Counted from the stretch's first letter, positions 32,403 through 44,982 are shown. The stretch is 64,000 nt of DNA from Ahaetulla prasina (GCF_028640845.1 NC_080541.1:34625935-34689934); one strand, 5' to 3'. A program made the numbers and translations. Notes: generated by a model from the sequence alone, not told the origin.

Positions 32403-33920
32403 AAGCCAAAAAATCAAGACAAAAATATAGCTAAGGGGTTCTTTTCTCATTCTCCCCAGCCCTCAATAATTTTAGCCTTCTATAGTCAGTCATGTGATTT
32501 CTTTCATTATAAAAACTATTTATGTAGTATTTCCATACAACTGCTATTATGCAATTTGAAGCCGGGTTCCTTAAATTTCCTGCTAATCAAATGCAGGAAG
32601 ACTGTTCTGAGAATTTTCATCATTTTGAATTGCCAAGGAAGAAGCAAATGTGGAAATTATGAGTAATGCATTTGATGGACTTTTAAATCCAGACTCTCAA
32701 CAATTAAGAGTATGAGTTCAGAATCTAGTAAGTAGAAAATACAGTAAGTTTGAAGAAAATGTTTTATCAAGTGCTCTGCCTTGGTTTTTACTCTCATTTG
32801 CTTTTATGAGAGGCATTAGCATCTAATCAGCAGACAGGTTGGAAAATTTTATTGTAATGCATAATGATTTTTAGTTCATCATATTTCTTCTTTCATGTTC
32901 CCTTGTTCTTTATCTGCTCACAATGTCCATGAATTCTAAGCTGTTTGTCCCTCATTTATTTTTCAACAGAATTCTATTATAGTTTGATGTTTATTGACAA
33001 CTGGTTTATGGTTAATATTGCATACTTATATAATTTCCTGTATTGCTAGTATACTAAATTTATACCTAATGCAGTTTAGAATGTCCCTCTATGTATTATT
33101 TGCTTCAAATAATACTCATAGCCCAAGGGATGAGTACAGGTTTTAATACCATCTCAAATTAATAAACAAAAGATATTACTATATTTAAAAGTGGTAGTAT
33201 TATCCTAAATTCATGCATTAATCTTCATAAATTTCTAAATATTTGTTGAGTTGAGAAATGTTATGTTCATGAAGGCTATCTGCTCATGTTTCACAAAACA
33301 ATATTATTTAAAGTGGTGGTTTTTGTTTTTGTTTTTTTGTTTTGTTTTGTGGGGTTCCGTAAGATTTCTTATGGAAGAAGGCATCAATTGTGGTTCATAG
33401 AATTTCAAACTTCATCTATCAAGATCTGAATTTCCATCTTACTTCTGCCATGAAGCCAACTGGAACAACCCCACATATGCCACTATGTGCTTCTTGAAGA
33501 AAAACAGGATGCAAGTTTTATAATACTAGGCTGGATCCAGCCTGTTAGGTGAGCATGCTTGCCAGCTGGCAATCCCAAAAGAGAATAAACTCTTCTTGCA
33601 TCGCTGGTTTCCTTAAATTTCTTTCTATGCAAAGAACAATTTTTTCCCAGAAACTTGTTCTCTTTTATTTTTCTCTCCAGCACATTGCTCACCTAATGTG
33701 AATAGTGTGTATTTATATAATGCCCTATTAAAGACAGAGAAGTAAAGTTGTCTTGTACTGGACAACGGCTTCCCATATTGTTAAGTTGTAGCCAGCATTC
33801 AGTAGGAGGTTTACAATCCATAAAGCACTTAAATATAATCCTAAATATAGGATGAATTGGAAAGTTCCTTCAAATCCACCCCAAGACTCTCAATTTTCTT
33901 TCTATTCAAGGACAGAATAT
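32403..33920. other. Unannotated AT-rich stretch
   Basis: No gene supported. A poly-T/TTTTG tract is at 33317-33350. Confidence 0.55.
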
Positions 33921-34170
33921 GAGCCGTGGTGGCGCAGTGGTTAGAGTGCAGTACTGCAGCTTACTTCTGCAGACTTCTGCTGACTGCTGATTGCCAACAG
34001 TTTGGCAGTTCAAGTGCCACCAGCTCAAGGTTGATTCAGCCTTTCACCCTTCCAAGGTTGGTATAATGAGGACCCAGTCTGTTGGGGGCCATATGCGGAC
34101 TCTGTAAACTGCTTAAAGAGGGCTGTAAAACACTGTGAAGCGGTATATAAGTTTAAGTGCTATTGCTATT
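33921..34170 (+). mobile_element. tRNA-derived SINE, sense
   Basis: GAGCCGTGGTGGCGCAGTGG (A-box head), GGCAGTTCAAGTGCCACC (B-box region), GGTTGATTCAGCC, CCCTTCCAAGG, and the tail AAGTGCTATTGCTATTGCT. Best preserved copy of the family also seen at 3688 (antisense) and 6768. A clear TSD was not found. Confidence 0.88.
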
Positions 34171-36595
34171 GCTAGAAGAAAAACAAGAAGATGGAAGAAA
34201 ATCACCATCCTACTTGAAAGGAATATTGTCTAACCTTTACCACCATGACACCCAATCCGGAAATCCTTCTATGTTTAACTCAATAAATCGCTGAAATTCT
34301 TCTTTTCCCACTGACTCCTTCCTATGTACACTGACATTGCACTCTACTGTGCAATTTCATAGAAAACTGTCAAAAATAGGGTTGTACATATTGAAGTTTT
34401 GGTTCAGCCATAAACTGATATGTTTCACTTCTTGCTATAGTAAAAACTCAAGTTCATTTCAGGCAGACTTTTGCAGCTAGTCTAAACGTGAGTTGAGAGA
34501 ATCGGGATATATTATAATTATGGATATTATCATTCACAGGTCACATTTCCAAACCTTTGTTCTACCTACTTCTATAAAGCATGCCATAGATTGGGTTATG
34601 TGCCAGACATAATGTGAAACAATTGTGGAACAGCTTAATTACATACTGCATTCTGCACAAATCTACTCACTTCACATTCTCAAATGACAATTGGCATTTG
34701 TAAATTGCTTCTAAGTGGGACCACTGCTCAGGGGGCTTTGCATATTGAAGGTCTAATCCTTTGCATCTCCAATTTCTTTTAAATAACTTCAGGAGAACAG
34801 ATCCTTTTCTGATATCTTGTGGGCTTGTTGCCAGTTGTAGTAGACAATAGCAGCTTACATCAGGTGTAGCTCAATGGTGACCAACCTTGTGTGGCTGTTC
34901 TACAATCTTAACTTCCCTCATCTTTGGCTATTTTTGTTAGATAGGGCTGGTGAAAACTGTAATAGAGCAACTTTTGAAGGATCTTATGTTCCCAATTCTG
35001 GCTAAGACAAAGAATTAAGGTAATGTCGTATATGTATTAATTGAAGCAAAAAAGGTTTGCAAGCAATTCAGAGATATATTGTGTGCTACCTTTGCATTAA
35101 AACAAATTGAGTTGGGTTTGCCAGCAATTTATAGGATCTGGCTTCTTGGCTATGTTTGATATTTCAGCTTTGGAGCTGCAGAATGATGGACAGTGTGCCT
35201 TTAAATGACTGATTTTTTTTCAAAGAAGTAAACAGCAACTAATTAAGTGAAACTGATAATTCAGACATATTCACACTGCAACAAACTACCACATTCTTAA
35301 TGCTCAATTGAGCCAATAAAAATGATGAAGAAGATGAAGCTGAAATGGCTGGGGACAGCAGAGTGGGTAATAATGGCAGGGTATTCTCTATTTTGCTTTC
35401 CTATCTTATCTTATCTTATCATAACTGTATTTTTCCAGTGACAAGAACGAAAGCAAGCAAAAGTATCTCTTGGATGTAGAACTGTTTTTCCATGGATGAG
35501 GGATTACTGATTGGCTTTTTAACTTAGGCTTTTCCAAATAGTTTTTCAGTTATTTAATTTACTCTACATGAAGCCTATTGATTATTCAAGTTGGCAGTCA
35601 ATTTTATAGGGCACCCCACTGTTTCTTTGCTTAATGTAGTCAATGATAGTAATTGCTTGATCAGTGCAGCCCATGAAATAGGTTTTGTGTCTTTTTTTAT
35701 AATGCATTGATGGCTTTATCTGATGTAGTCTTGGCAGGGCCTGGGTTTTACAGCACTCTCCCCAACTCCCCGAGGTCTCTAGATTAATGGCTATGGCTTT
35801 CGGTTGGAGCTGCTGATACAGCTCTCCAGAATGTATTCGCACATCTGGCATGCCACACTTGGCACGGATGCCAGCTTTTTGTTGCACAGTTACCGAATGG
35901 CTCACCAGTGCCTAGTTAACTGTTTTCACTAAGGGAATGAGATAAAAAGCCATTCATGGAGATCTTGGCACCTTCTCCCTGTTCTCTGGTAATTACAAAT
36001 TTTTAATTTTTCCATTGCAGTTTTTATGGAGACAATTGACAATTAGAAACAACTCAATGTGCCAAATATTGTGCTGCAAAAATGCTCGTTTTGGTCACGT
36101 TCCCAAACTGATGGGGTTTTCCTGCAAAGTTATTGTTTTAATTCCATTGCATCGGTTAACAGATCTGGCCATTGTTCAATAGTATTATTGCATTCAGTTA
36201 AACATGGTGAAGTCCAGAGAATTCAGTGGTTTCCAGTGACAAAAAATTGGCCATGAGGTTTTGGCATGCATCCAATAATCATACAAAAGCATGTCACTGC
36301 AAACATTTTGGTGTTTGAACACAGTGGTCAAATCAACTTGTGGACCAATAAAAGCAGGCAGCTGGAAGAATGCCTTCAAGGCTGCTTAATTTCTTTGCAT
36401 TTTTCTCTGCAAAGATTCCCTTTTCCAGTGAATTCTTCAAGAATTCAGTGGGCAAAGGAGCCATAGTGCAGGTAGGTAATTTTAGACTGTGGGATTAGGG
36501 CTAATGCTCCGAGCTAAGCTAGGCCTTCAGAAACCTGTAAGTCATCTTTGTGAATAAGCACCATTTTAGGGAAGGCTAAAATAATAAATTTTAAG
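34171..36595. other. Unannotated stretch
   Basis: No supported gene. Minor (TTATC)n run at 35399-35418. A 107-codon minus frame at 35582-35905 has no recognisable domain. It lies in a region of mixed composition that could be conserved non-coding DNA, which cannot be judged without alignment. Confidence 0.5.
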
Positions 36596-36602
36596 AGAAG
36601 AT

Positions 36603-36786
36603 GGAAAGAAGGGAGGGAGGGAGGGAGGGATGAAGGAAAGGAGGAGGAGGAGGAGGAGGTTGGGGAGGAGGAGGAGGAGGAGGAGGAGGAAGAGGAGGAG
36701 GAGGAGAAGGAGAAGAAGAAGAAGAAGAAGAAGAAGAAGAAGAAGAAGAAGAAGAAGAAGAAGAAGAAGAAGAAGAAGAAGAAGAT
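36603..36786. repeat. Purine microsatellite (GGGA)n-(GGA)n-(GAA)n
   Basis: About 180 bp of purine-only sequence on the plus strand with three successive motifs: GGGA, GGA/GGAGGA, then about 25 GAA triplets. A 142-codon open frame through it is poly-arginine and is rejected as a gene. Confidence 0.97.
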
Positions 36787-36879
36787 ATCTGTTTTTAATT
36801 CAACTTACCAGCCCATTGCATCTTCAATACAAATTATTTTTTATAATTAGGATAATATTGAAAGTAGTATCTATCAAAT

Positions 36880-37402
36880 TGTTGTGTCTCGTCCGCTTTC
36901 CCCGCAGCCGGGCCCGTCTTATCTGCTTCCGAACGCTGAGGAATGTCCTAACATGCCTCCCGGCCCCAGCCCTGGCTCCATGCCCAGACAGGCCGAGGAA
37001 GAAGAAGCGCCCCCAGCCCCCAGCCCTGGCTCCATGCCCAGGCAAACGAAGCAACTAGACCCCTCCCCCACAGCATGTGAGCCTGAGGAAGGTCAATTAC
37101 CAACAGCTGCAGACTGGAGTGACCCTCGCTTCAGGAGAATTGATAGGTGGTGGCAACAGAAGGAAGGGAGGGGCAGGCCTGGATAAGTGCTGAGTCATGG
37201 AGCCACACCCCATGGCCTATATAAAGGATCTGCTTTCTGGCATTCTCTGAGTCAGGCAAAGTCTACCTTATCTTGCTGATGTCACTTTCTGGTCTCCTGC
37301 CCGCCTTGAGAACTTTGCTAGGACTTTGGCAGAGCTGCAGAGGCACGCCTGATTCGGATTTCCCTGACCTGGCCGTCAGCGGAGGAGTGGGACATGACAC
37401 CA
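36880..37402 (+). mobile_element. Probable solo LTR
   Basis: A 523-bp GC-rich block in AT-rich surroundings. It starts TGTTGTGTCTCGTCC and ends GGGACATGACACCA (TG...CA, with short inverted ends). A TATA box with good context (GGCCTATATAAAGG near 37216) is about 185 bp before the end. Internal direct repeat: CCCCAGCCCTGGCTCCATGCC at 36964 and again at 37018. No primer-binding site, gag or pol follows, so a solo LTR fits. A clean TSD is not evident (CAAAT versus CAATC). Confidence 0.6.
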
Positions 37403-37409
37403 ATCTCCC

Positions 37410-38980
37410 AAATATATATACATATGTATTCCAGGTTCATTCACTGTCCTGTTATCTCCATCATATGTCATTCTAGGTGGGCGGATCATCCATAAGGCTG
37501 CTTGATTACTGGTTGTTAGACTTTTAATCTGATATCACCAGTGTAAACCAGAAGGAGAAGAAAGGGAAAACTGCCACACTCATTCTTACTACATGTGAAG
37601 TATTCATGAATTCAACTGGCCCAATAAAAAGTTCACAAATCAATTTTTTTTTATCTTGGCTCATAAATTCCAGGAACACACAGAGCCAGATGTATGTTTG
37701 ACTATCATTTCCACACATTCAGTTGAATACACAGTTGCTTGACATATAGCTAATGGTGTATTCAGCCATTGGGTTTATGGATAGATGTAATATAAACCTT
37801 TCCTTTCACATATTCATTAATATCCAAATAATAATAGAATCCAAGAATTGTAATGCTCAAAAAAAAAATCGCGTAGTCTGAAATGTTGCCATTGTAAGAA
37901 ATAGTGTTGTATCATATATCATGTATCCTAAAAAGGAATCCCAAGACCACACCTAAAGTTATCAAGAAATACATAAGTAACATGATAATTGAAAGCCACA
38001 TGAACACATCTCGTAGAAAGATACTCACCCATCCAGGTCTTAGCAACAAAGCCGATGTGTCTTCGAATCAGAAATGAGGAATGCTTTACTATAGAAAGAC
38101 CTCACATTAAATAGAATCACTCAGATCCCATAATATTTTGAACTCTGTCACCTGAGAAGAGACAAAACGCCTTAAAAAAATTAGTCCCTTCCTATTTTCA
38201 CAACACCCTTACCCATCCACTGTGTAACTCATGGAACAATTAGCACAACCCTCACCACATTCCAACTTCCAATCCTCCAAGTTCTGACATCGTTGATTTT
38301 GCCATGATGAGGTTACCAACATTAGCAAACTCTCAACCAGATCCTTTCTTGTTAGCTTCACTCTTCCCAGTTTTGTTTTTATCTGTATCCATTCAACTAC
38401 TTCTTCTTCCTGTTCTTTCTGTCTCCACCTCTTCCACTTTGTCCTAAACTGTACATAACTAGATTAAATGGACTGCCATGCAGAAGATAGAACATTTTTT
38501 CTGATGTTCCAAAGGAATAAACCATAAGCTAAAGGTTTGACATTGCAAGAAAATGAACGTTATTCTGAAGAAACTCAGAAATAAAATTGGAAAAGAATAT
38601 AACATCATTTCTATTTGTGAAGAGACAAATTTAAATACCAAGTTTTGATTATTGAGTCTCGTATTTGATTGGATTATACTAGCCTTCTTATATTCAAACC
38701 TTAAACATATTTAGTGACAAATGTTATCAAGGAGAAATGGGAGAAATGGGGCATGCATACTTAGATGCTCCATTATACTCAATATGACTCAGCACTGAAT
38801 TAATGCATTTGGGATTTTGATTTAAGTTATTCCCTTTGCTGGAGTGTCCCATTAAATTCTAAGCAATTTTCTGCCAGTTAATGTGACTTCAAATAACCAT
38901 AAAATTGAAAAGGTCATTGCATTTTACCAGCCTACCAGCACCATCACTTAGTGCAGGAAGACAAATTAAAATATTGACAG
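37410..38980. other. Unannotated AT-rich stretch
   Basis: No gene recognised. Pyrimidine-rich CTTCTTCTTCC near 38400. Confidence 0.55.
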
Positions 38981-38982
38981 TG

Positions 38983-39140
38983 GGTGGTTGTCCAGATTGT
39001 ACTTGAAAACCTTCAGTGAAAAGAGATGATCACCCTCTTCAGTAATTAATTCCTGCCACCCCTTCCTCCCTCATTCTCTGATAATGGGTGAGGAAGTATT
39101 CCTAAAATTCAACTGGAATATGCTTTTCTGTAATGTGAAG
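38983..39140 (-). mobile_element. Old antisense CR1 3'-region fragment
   Basis: GGTTGTCCAGATTGTACTTG, AAAACCTTCAGTGA and TAATTAATTCCTGCC follow the antisense order of the CR1 3' region seen at 48921-49020 and 51890-52010, with heavy divergence. Confidence 0.5.
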
Positions 39141-39194
39141 AACATAGTTTTACATCTTACAGTTTGGGACAAGAGAGAGCAAGTCATCTTGGTG

Positions 39195-39438
39195 CATGGG
39201 TGAAATCCAGCAGATTCTGACAGGTTCTGGAGAACCGGTAGCATAAATTTTGAGCAGTTCGGAGAACCAGCAAATATCACCTCTGGCTGGCCCCAGAGTG
39301 GGGTGGGAATGGAGATTTTGCAATATCCTTCCCCCAGGAGTGGGGAGGGAATGGGGATTTTGCAGTATCCTTCTCTGCCATGCCCACCAAGCCATGCCTA
39401 CAGAACTGGTAGTAAAAAAAAATTGGATTTCACCACTG
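39195..39438 (-). mobile_element. hAT-like MITE, antisense
   Basis: Starts CATGGGTGAAATCC and ends GGATTTCACCACTG (inverted repeats). Flanks TCTTGGTG (39187) and TCTGGGTG (39439) match at 7 of 8. The body is the reverse complement of the 10627 family (GAGAACCGGTAGC, CCATGCCCACCAAGCC). Confidence 0.88.
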
Positions 39439-39474
39439 TCTGGGTGACTTGGGCTCTAGGACTATGGTTTTGTA

Positions 39475-39543
39475 TTTATTTATTTATTTATTTATTTTAT
39501 TCGATTTTTATACCGCCCTTCTCCCGAAGGACTCAGGGCGGTG
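39475..39543 (-). mobile_element. Antisense L2 3' tail fragment
   Basis: (TTTA)n followed by TTATACCGCCCTTCTCCCG and AAGGACTCAGGGCGG is the exact reverse complement in structure of the L2 end at 31185-31244. Strong 5' truncation. Confidence 0.88.
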
Positions 39544-39549
39544 TTGTAT

Positions 39550-41995
39550 ATATGACCATTCCTTGTAGATTTTTTTCCTAGAAAGTATTCTTAGCTCTGA
39601 AGTGTTGGTCCTAGGAAATGCCTGTTTTTGTGTTGTCTTTGAAACCTAAATATAACCACTAAAGACAATCCACCCAAACTGGCCAAGAAGTGTAATGAAA
39701 TGTTCAGTACAGGTGCAAAAATCTGCAGAGTGCACACTGTAGAGTGCACATAGATGATTTACAATGCCTATGGTGACACCCTGCCAAAAACCCAAACATG
39801 TGATGGATTCTGGGCCAGCTGTGATGTGAACTGATTTTCCTCAACTGAGTTTGACAGAGACTGTGGACATGTGCAGTCCCTATATTAATTCATGTCTCTC
39901 CAGGTAGTAAACTTTAAATGCATAATGCATCTTTGGATAGTAAAGGTCTATTGAGAAGACATCTGGAATATGCTATTTAAAATTCCTGCTCTGTCTTTAG
40001 CATCAAAATCCCAGTTACAGTGGGAAATAAAGCATGAATCACATAACTCTCCCTGCAATATTAATAACCCATGTCCCTTTGTGTTAGGGAAATAGACTTA
40101 ATAAAAAAAAACGTACTGCAAGAAAATTACAAAATTAACACAGCCTGACCTGCTCGGTCTTCAGATTATTATCACTGTAGCAACATTATTTTTGGATTGG
40201 TTGTCATTTCCTGTCTTTTGAAATGCATGTAAAATGGAAGACTTGGTATTCCTCTAAGTAACTTACATGGGGAATTCTGTTCCTGCAGATATTTAATATG
40301 TTTGGGCTTCCTTTGGTAATTATGCAAAATGCCTGGTACAAACCAAAAGATGTTCAGAATTTAGAAATAGCCACAGTTTTGCTAGGTACCTTGGGAAAAT
40401 ATTCCATGTTGCATAATGTGATGTGAAGAGAGACTGCGTTGGAGGAAGATTGCTCTCTTCATTAATTTAACCATGCTCCTTTTAAAGGTACGCCTAGGGT
40501 CCCTGCATACACAAACTCTCTGTGAGATCAGTGATGGAAAAAAAAAAAAAGATGGCTTCCTGAACAGAGATCCCACTAAATCTTACTAGCATAGCCCAAG
40601 TGAGAAACCCATCTGAAGGTGCCCCCAACCTCAGAAGCTTATATATCTGGGTCATGGGAAGAGATCACTTCCAAGCTGTAATGCCACCTTCCACTGCATC
40701 ACTTTTCTTTGTTCTCTCTGTATTTAGAACAGTCAAGAAACATCATTTTCACGACGCTTTTAATTCTCTGTTCACCTTAACTTTGGTTTACATTTTTAAG
40801 CTTTTATTCTGTATGCCATGAGTAATAGGTTGACTAGAATTGCACAATAGAAATTGAATCAATAAATAATCCTGAGCTGAACAGAAATGGTGATTTTGAA
40901 ATTCTTTGTCTTCTGCGAGACTTAAGTGAGGTGAGGGAAACTGGCTGCCTAATTTCTCTGAATTTCTGCAAAAATCTCAACCATTTCTCAAGGGCTGGTA
41001 TTTCCCATTAGGAGTGACAGTAGCTCTGCTGCTGAAAAAGCTCCATGGGAGGAGTTCCCTTATGATGCTTCCCTTGGGATTTAATTGAAGCATTAAAGCC
41101 AGGTTGCAGATTGTAGGAGTGAACAATTAAAGACAAGACATTCGCATATGCCCCTTGGCCATCTAATCATGAAATAAGTGCAATAACTGCACTCCGGAGA
41201 AATTCACTAAAAATTTCTTCTCCTCTGAAATAATTCTAAAGCAAATACTCTTTCATTGCAAATGAAGGAGAATGTGTAGAAAACAATTCAGGAGAATGTA
41301 TCTGTTTGGAACTCATGTAGCCTTCCTTTATTTAGACTGACAGATCCCCTGACTGAATAAAGCCCCTTTTCCAAATTCATTCATTCACTTAAGAAATTTT
41401 ATAACAATGATCATGCTTCTACATGAACAATAAAACAAGAGGAAGAATATGCCCAGCTAGACCTTATGCTGAATTTAACAGTACATGTTCTGCTTAAATA
41501 AGAATCGTTCTCCCAAATATCAGGACAAAAAGCAATAGAATAGCCTCTCACTGTCTTTTGCATCTTAGAGCATGATACAAAAAAAAAAAAGTGGGGATTG
41601 TGAGTCATAAATGTCTATTGCTTTGACTAAATCCAGCTGGTATATTTACTAATAATTTTTAACTGGATCCAGTGAGACTTGTTGCAGTAGGGACCAAAGC
41701 TTTTTCAAGATTTTCAATCTCAATGACAAATCCTAATGTGGGAATATAATAATATACAACTTTTAATAAAGCTTGAAAATGTGCCTGTGCTGAGAGTGGG
41801 TTGTTATTGCCTGCTGCTATGTTTTTAGGCTAATTCTTTGAGTTTTGCTCTACATGCCCAAAAGTATAAAAACATCTTTTTCTATGGAATTTTTTTCAAC
41901 ATCCCTGTCCCAGCCTACAGCCATGATCTTCAATCTGGATACAACCTTGCTTAGCTTTCCAAGATGATCCCCAAATCAGCTAGACACTGCCATCT
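39550..41995. other. Unannotated stretch
   Basis: No gene recognised. Short poly-A tracts at 40538-40550 and 41578-41590. Confidence 0.5.
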
Positions 41996-41999
41996 ATGT

Positions 42000-42300
42000 G
42001 GGTATGTGGGCAAAGCAATGGTTAGGATGCTGGGCTTATCTGCTGGAAAGCTGACTGCTTGGGTTTGAGACCTGAGTGCCACATAATGGAGTGAGTTCCC
42101 ATTCCTCACCCCAGCTCCTGCAAAACTTGCTGTACAAAAGCATACAAAAGTGAGTAGATAAATAAGTACCACTTCAGTGGGAAGCTAACAGCACTACATG
42201 ACATCATACTGGCCACATGATTATGGACACATCTTTGGACAGTGCTGGGTCAACAGCCTTGAGATGAGCAGCCCCCCCAAATTTGATTACGACTAGTGGA
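42000..42300 (+). mobile_element. Old Sauria-type SINE, degenerate
   Basis: Head-like GGTTAGGATGCTGGGC, B-box-like GGGTTTGAGACC, AGTGAGTTCCCATT, TGGCCACATGATTATGG, GGACAGTGCTGG and GAGATGAGCAGCCCCCC occur in the same order as in the intact Sauria SINE at 44483. Strongly diverged, and the CTTTACC tail is lost. Confidence 0.75.
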
Positions 42301-42350
42301 CTAAAATCCGCAGGGACATTTTATTAGATGTGCAATGGTAGAGTATGGAA

Positions 42351-42742
42351 CATGGGTTGGCAACCTTAAATACACAAGGAGCCATTTGGATCCGTTTCCC
42401 ACAGAAAAGAAAACACCAGGATCCACAAAACTATTTTGACATCTAAAATGAAGATAACACTGCATATATCGTTTTTTACCTTTATGCTATGTATAAAAAA
42501 ACTATAATGTGTTGCATTTATGAAATCAATGAACTGCTACAGAGAAAACAAATTTTTATTTCTGCATTCAACAAAACCATTTTGAACTCCGAAAAAAAAG
42601 ATGGGTCAAAAAGCTAAATAAATCATTTGTCGGTGGGTGTCACACATTGGCAGTTGTGACACATATTTTGAGTGACAGGGAGCCGCAGTAGAGGGATGAA
42701 AGAGCCACATGCAGCTCCAGAGCCACGGGTTGCCAACCCCTG
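42351..42742. mobile_element. hAT-like element, perfect 8-bp TSD
   Basis: Starts CATGGGTTGGCAACC and ends GGTTGCCAACCCCTG (inverted repeat). Bounded by the perfect TSD GTATGGAA (42343-42350 and 42743-42750). Subterminal AGGAGCCATTTGG and GAGCCACATGCAGCTCCAG blocks are typical of a widespread vertebrate hAT MITE group. 392 bp, no transposase. Confidence 0.93.
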
Positions 42743-42794
42743 GTATGGAAGAATGACGTTGGGAAACAAGAGAAAGAGTCAGAGCAAGGGAAAT

Positions 42795-42897
42795 GATCAG
42801 ATAATAATAACAACAACAGAGTTGGAAGGGACCTTGGAGGCCGTCTAGTCCAACCCCCTGCCCAGGCAGGAAACCCTACACCATCTCAGACAGACAG
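42795..42897 (-). mobile_element. Antisense CR1 3' end
   Basis: ATAATAATAACAACAACA tail followed by GAGTTGGAAGGGACCTTGG, AGGCCGTCTAGTCCAACCCC and CTGCCCAGGCAGGAAACCC is the complement of the CR1 terminus at 1630-1740. Severely 5'-truncated. Confidence 0.9.
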
Positions 42898-44395
42898 ATA
42901 AGAAGGAACCTCCCTAGTTTCTGGGCTATAAAGGTGACAGAGGAGGAAAGTAATTTCAGATTTGCAATATTCTATTATTGCAATTTTACAATAAAGTAGA
43001 ATTTGTCTATCTGATTGTGCTTCATGTCTGGACTACTGTACTCCACTGGACTGACATCAAACCTTCCACTGAGTCCACTTCCCTAGTCCAGGTTACCAAA
43101 GAATCTTTAACAAAATTACCTGGAATTGAATATAGAACCATACATTTATATTCCTTTCTTGTAAACTAGTTTCTAAAAATATCTGTGCAAGTAAGATATG
43201 CTCTAATCTTCATTACTGAATTGCAGACTCTTCCTTGAAGACAAATGAATAGATATGTTCCTACATGCTATGTGAAATGATATGGGGGTTATCTGCATTA
43301 CACATACTTAAAAAATGAATGGGCGATATTGTTCATAGCCCACATCTACTTGCTAGGAAAGTGAACTCCACATGAATTTTCTTACTCTTTGATTTTGACC
43401 TTGGGTGGCTTCTAACATTTTTCCACCTTGATACAAGAGAGACCATAGCTGAGAAAACCTTAAAGTGATCTGACTTTATTCATGGTACCTAATAATGTGC
43501 TTCTCTTTCATTGAATTATTTTCTCCCTGTAATTTCCTGATTTTGTGGCAGAGTACTGAAATGCTTTTCTTAATCCATATAGCTACTAGACATATTTCCA
43601 AAGATCTGGTTCATCTGCTCAAAAAAACAGGAAAAGCAGAGGTTATGGGTATGAATGTGTTTTAGCAAATTAAAGGTAAGAAAAGCCGAATGGATTTTGT
43701 AAACCATTTTAATCTTTGAATAAAAATAAATAAATAAAAGCATTCTATCAAAAATCAGTTATTTGTCAGCAAATCTTAGGATGTGAGGAACGTAAACATG
43801 GGGAGACAATGAGGCATATGGCTGAATGTTGACACCTGTATGTTAAAAATCACCTGAGGAGGTGCCCATTCCTCATTAGAAGGCAAGAGACATATCATAA
43901 TATTTTCAAAAGGTATTATGGCAATGAACAATCACAGAATCAAAATAGAACCAAGAAATCTCTTACAAATGTTTGAAGATTGTCTTTTATTCACAAACAG
44001 AAAAATACACACACATACACATACACCCCCTCCCCCCAAAAGATACCATTTCATAGCATTTTTACCACATTGGGTTAGCAGCTGCCATACATCTTTTCAA
44101 TCTACAAAATATCCACATATATTCATCTAGACCAATGCTAGGAATGAGGCACTGTGAATGATGCAAATAATGATAGTGCTTTTGGCACTTGGGGTAGCAA
44201 TAAACTAAAGTTGCGTACAGAAGTAAAGAATGATGAATTCTAGGGAATAAGTTATATTACAGCTACTGGCAAGTGTGAGTTATATCCTAAGAAATTATTT
44301 ATGGTCATCCTTATCTTTCATCCCACAAATATAATGGAGAATCAAAAAAATTGTATGCATTATTAGTGGGACATGGAATTACTATGTGGTATTTT
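42898..44395. other. Unannotated stretch
   Basis: No gene recognised. AATAAATAAATAAA at 43724-43738 after TTTTGTAAACC may be a LINE tail. Confidence 0.5.
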
Positions 44396-44398
44396 GTT

Positions 44399-44482
44399 CA
44401 CATAAAGGGAAATAAAAGGGACACATAAAAGGGACACATAAAAGGGACACATAAAAGGGAAACATAAAAGGGACACATAAAA
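44399..44482 (+). repeat. 13-bp minisatellite abutting a SINE
   Basis: About six units of GGACACATAAAAG (one with GGAAACATAAAAG) end directly at the 5' end of the SINE at 44483. Confidence 0.92.
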
Positions 44483-44849
44483 GGGATGCGGTGGCTCAGG
44501 GGCTAGGACGCTGAGCTTGTTGATCGGAAGGTCGGCAGCTCAGCGGTTCGAATCCCTAGTGCTGCTGTGTAACGGAGTGAGCTCCCGTTACTAGTCCCAG
44601 CTTCTGCCAACCTAGCAGTTTCGAAAGCACGTAAAAATGCAAGTAGAAAAAATAGGGACCACCTTTGGTGGGAAGGTAACAGTGTTCCGTGCGCCTTTGG
44701 TGTTGAGTCATGCCGGCCACATGACCATGGAGACATCTTCGGACAGCACTGGCTCTTCGGCTTTGAAACGGAGATGAGCACCGCCCCCTAGAGTCGGCAA
44801 CGACTAGCACGTACGTGCGAGGGGAACCTTTATCTTTACCTTTACTTTA
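44483..44849 (+). mobile_element. Sauria-type SINE, full length
   Basis: GGGATGCGGTGGCTCAGG tRNA head (A box), GCGGTTCGAATCCCTAG B box, conserved centre with CATGACCATGGAGACATC and GGACAGCACTGGC, then GCACCGCCCCCTAGAGTCGG and the tail CCTTTATCTTTACCTTTAC. About 367 bp, intact internal Pol III promoter boxes. This is the younger of the Sauria SINEs here. Confidence 0.93.
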
Positions 44850-44929
44850 TTTTGTTCACTTTATGAATAAACAGTGTATCTTCACATTTATGAACATCCA
44901 CCTCACTGATCTAGCTTTATCTCTCTCTT

Positions 44930-44982
44930 TGTCATCTATATCATATTATCTGTCCATCTATCCATCTATCTATCTATCTCTA
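44930..44982. repeat. (ATCT)n microsatellite
   Basis: CATCTATC-type tetranucleotides, interrupted. Confidence 0.85.

Noticed and set aside
35582..35905. 107-codon minus-strand frame as a host gene
   Set aside because: No domain, no splice context and no conservation evidence. The length is within chance for this composition.
36630..37058. 142-codon arginine-rich open frame resembling a protamine-like protein
   Set aside because: It is a direct translation of the GGA/GAA microsatellite.
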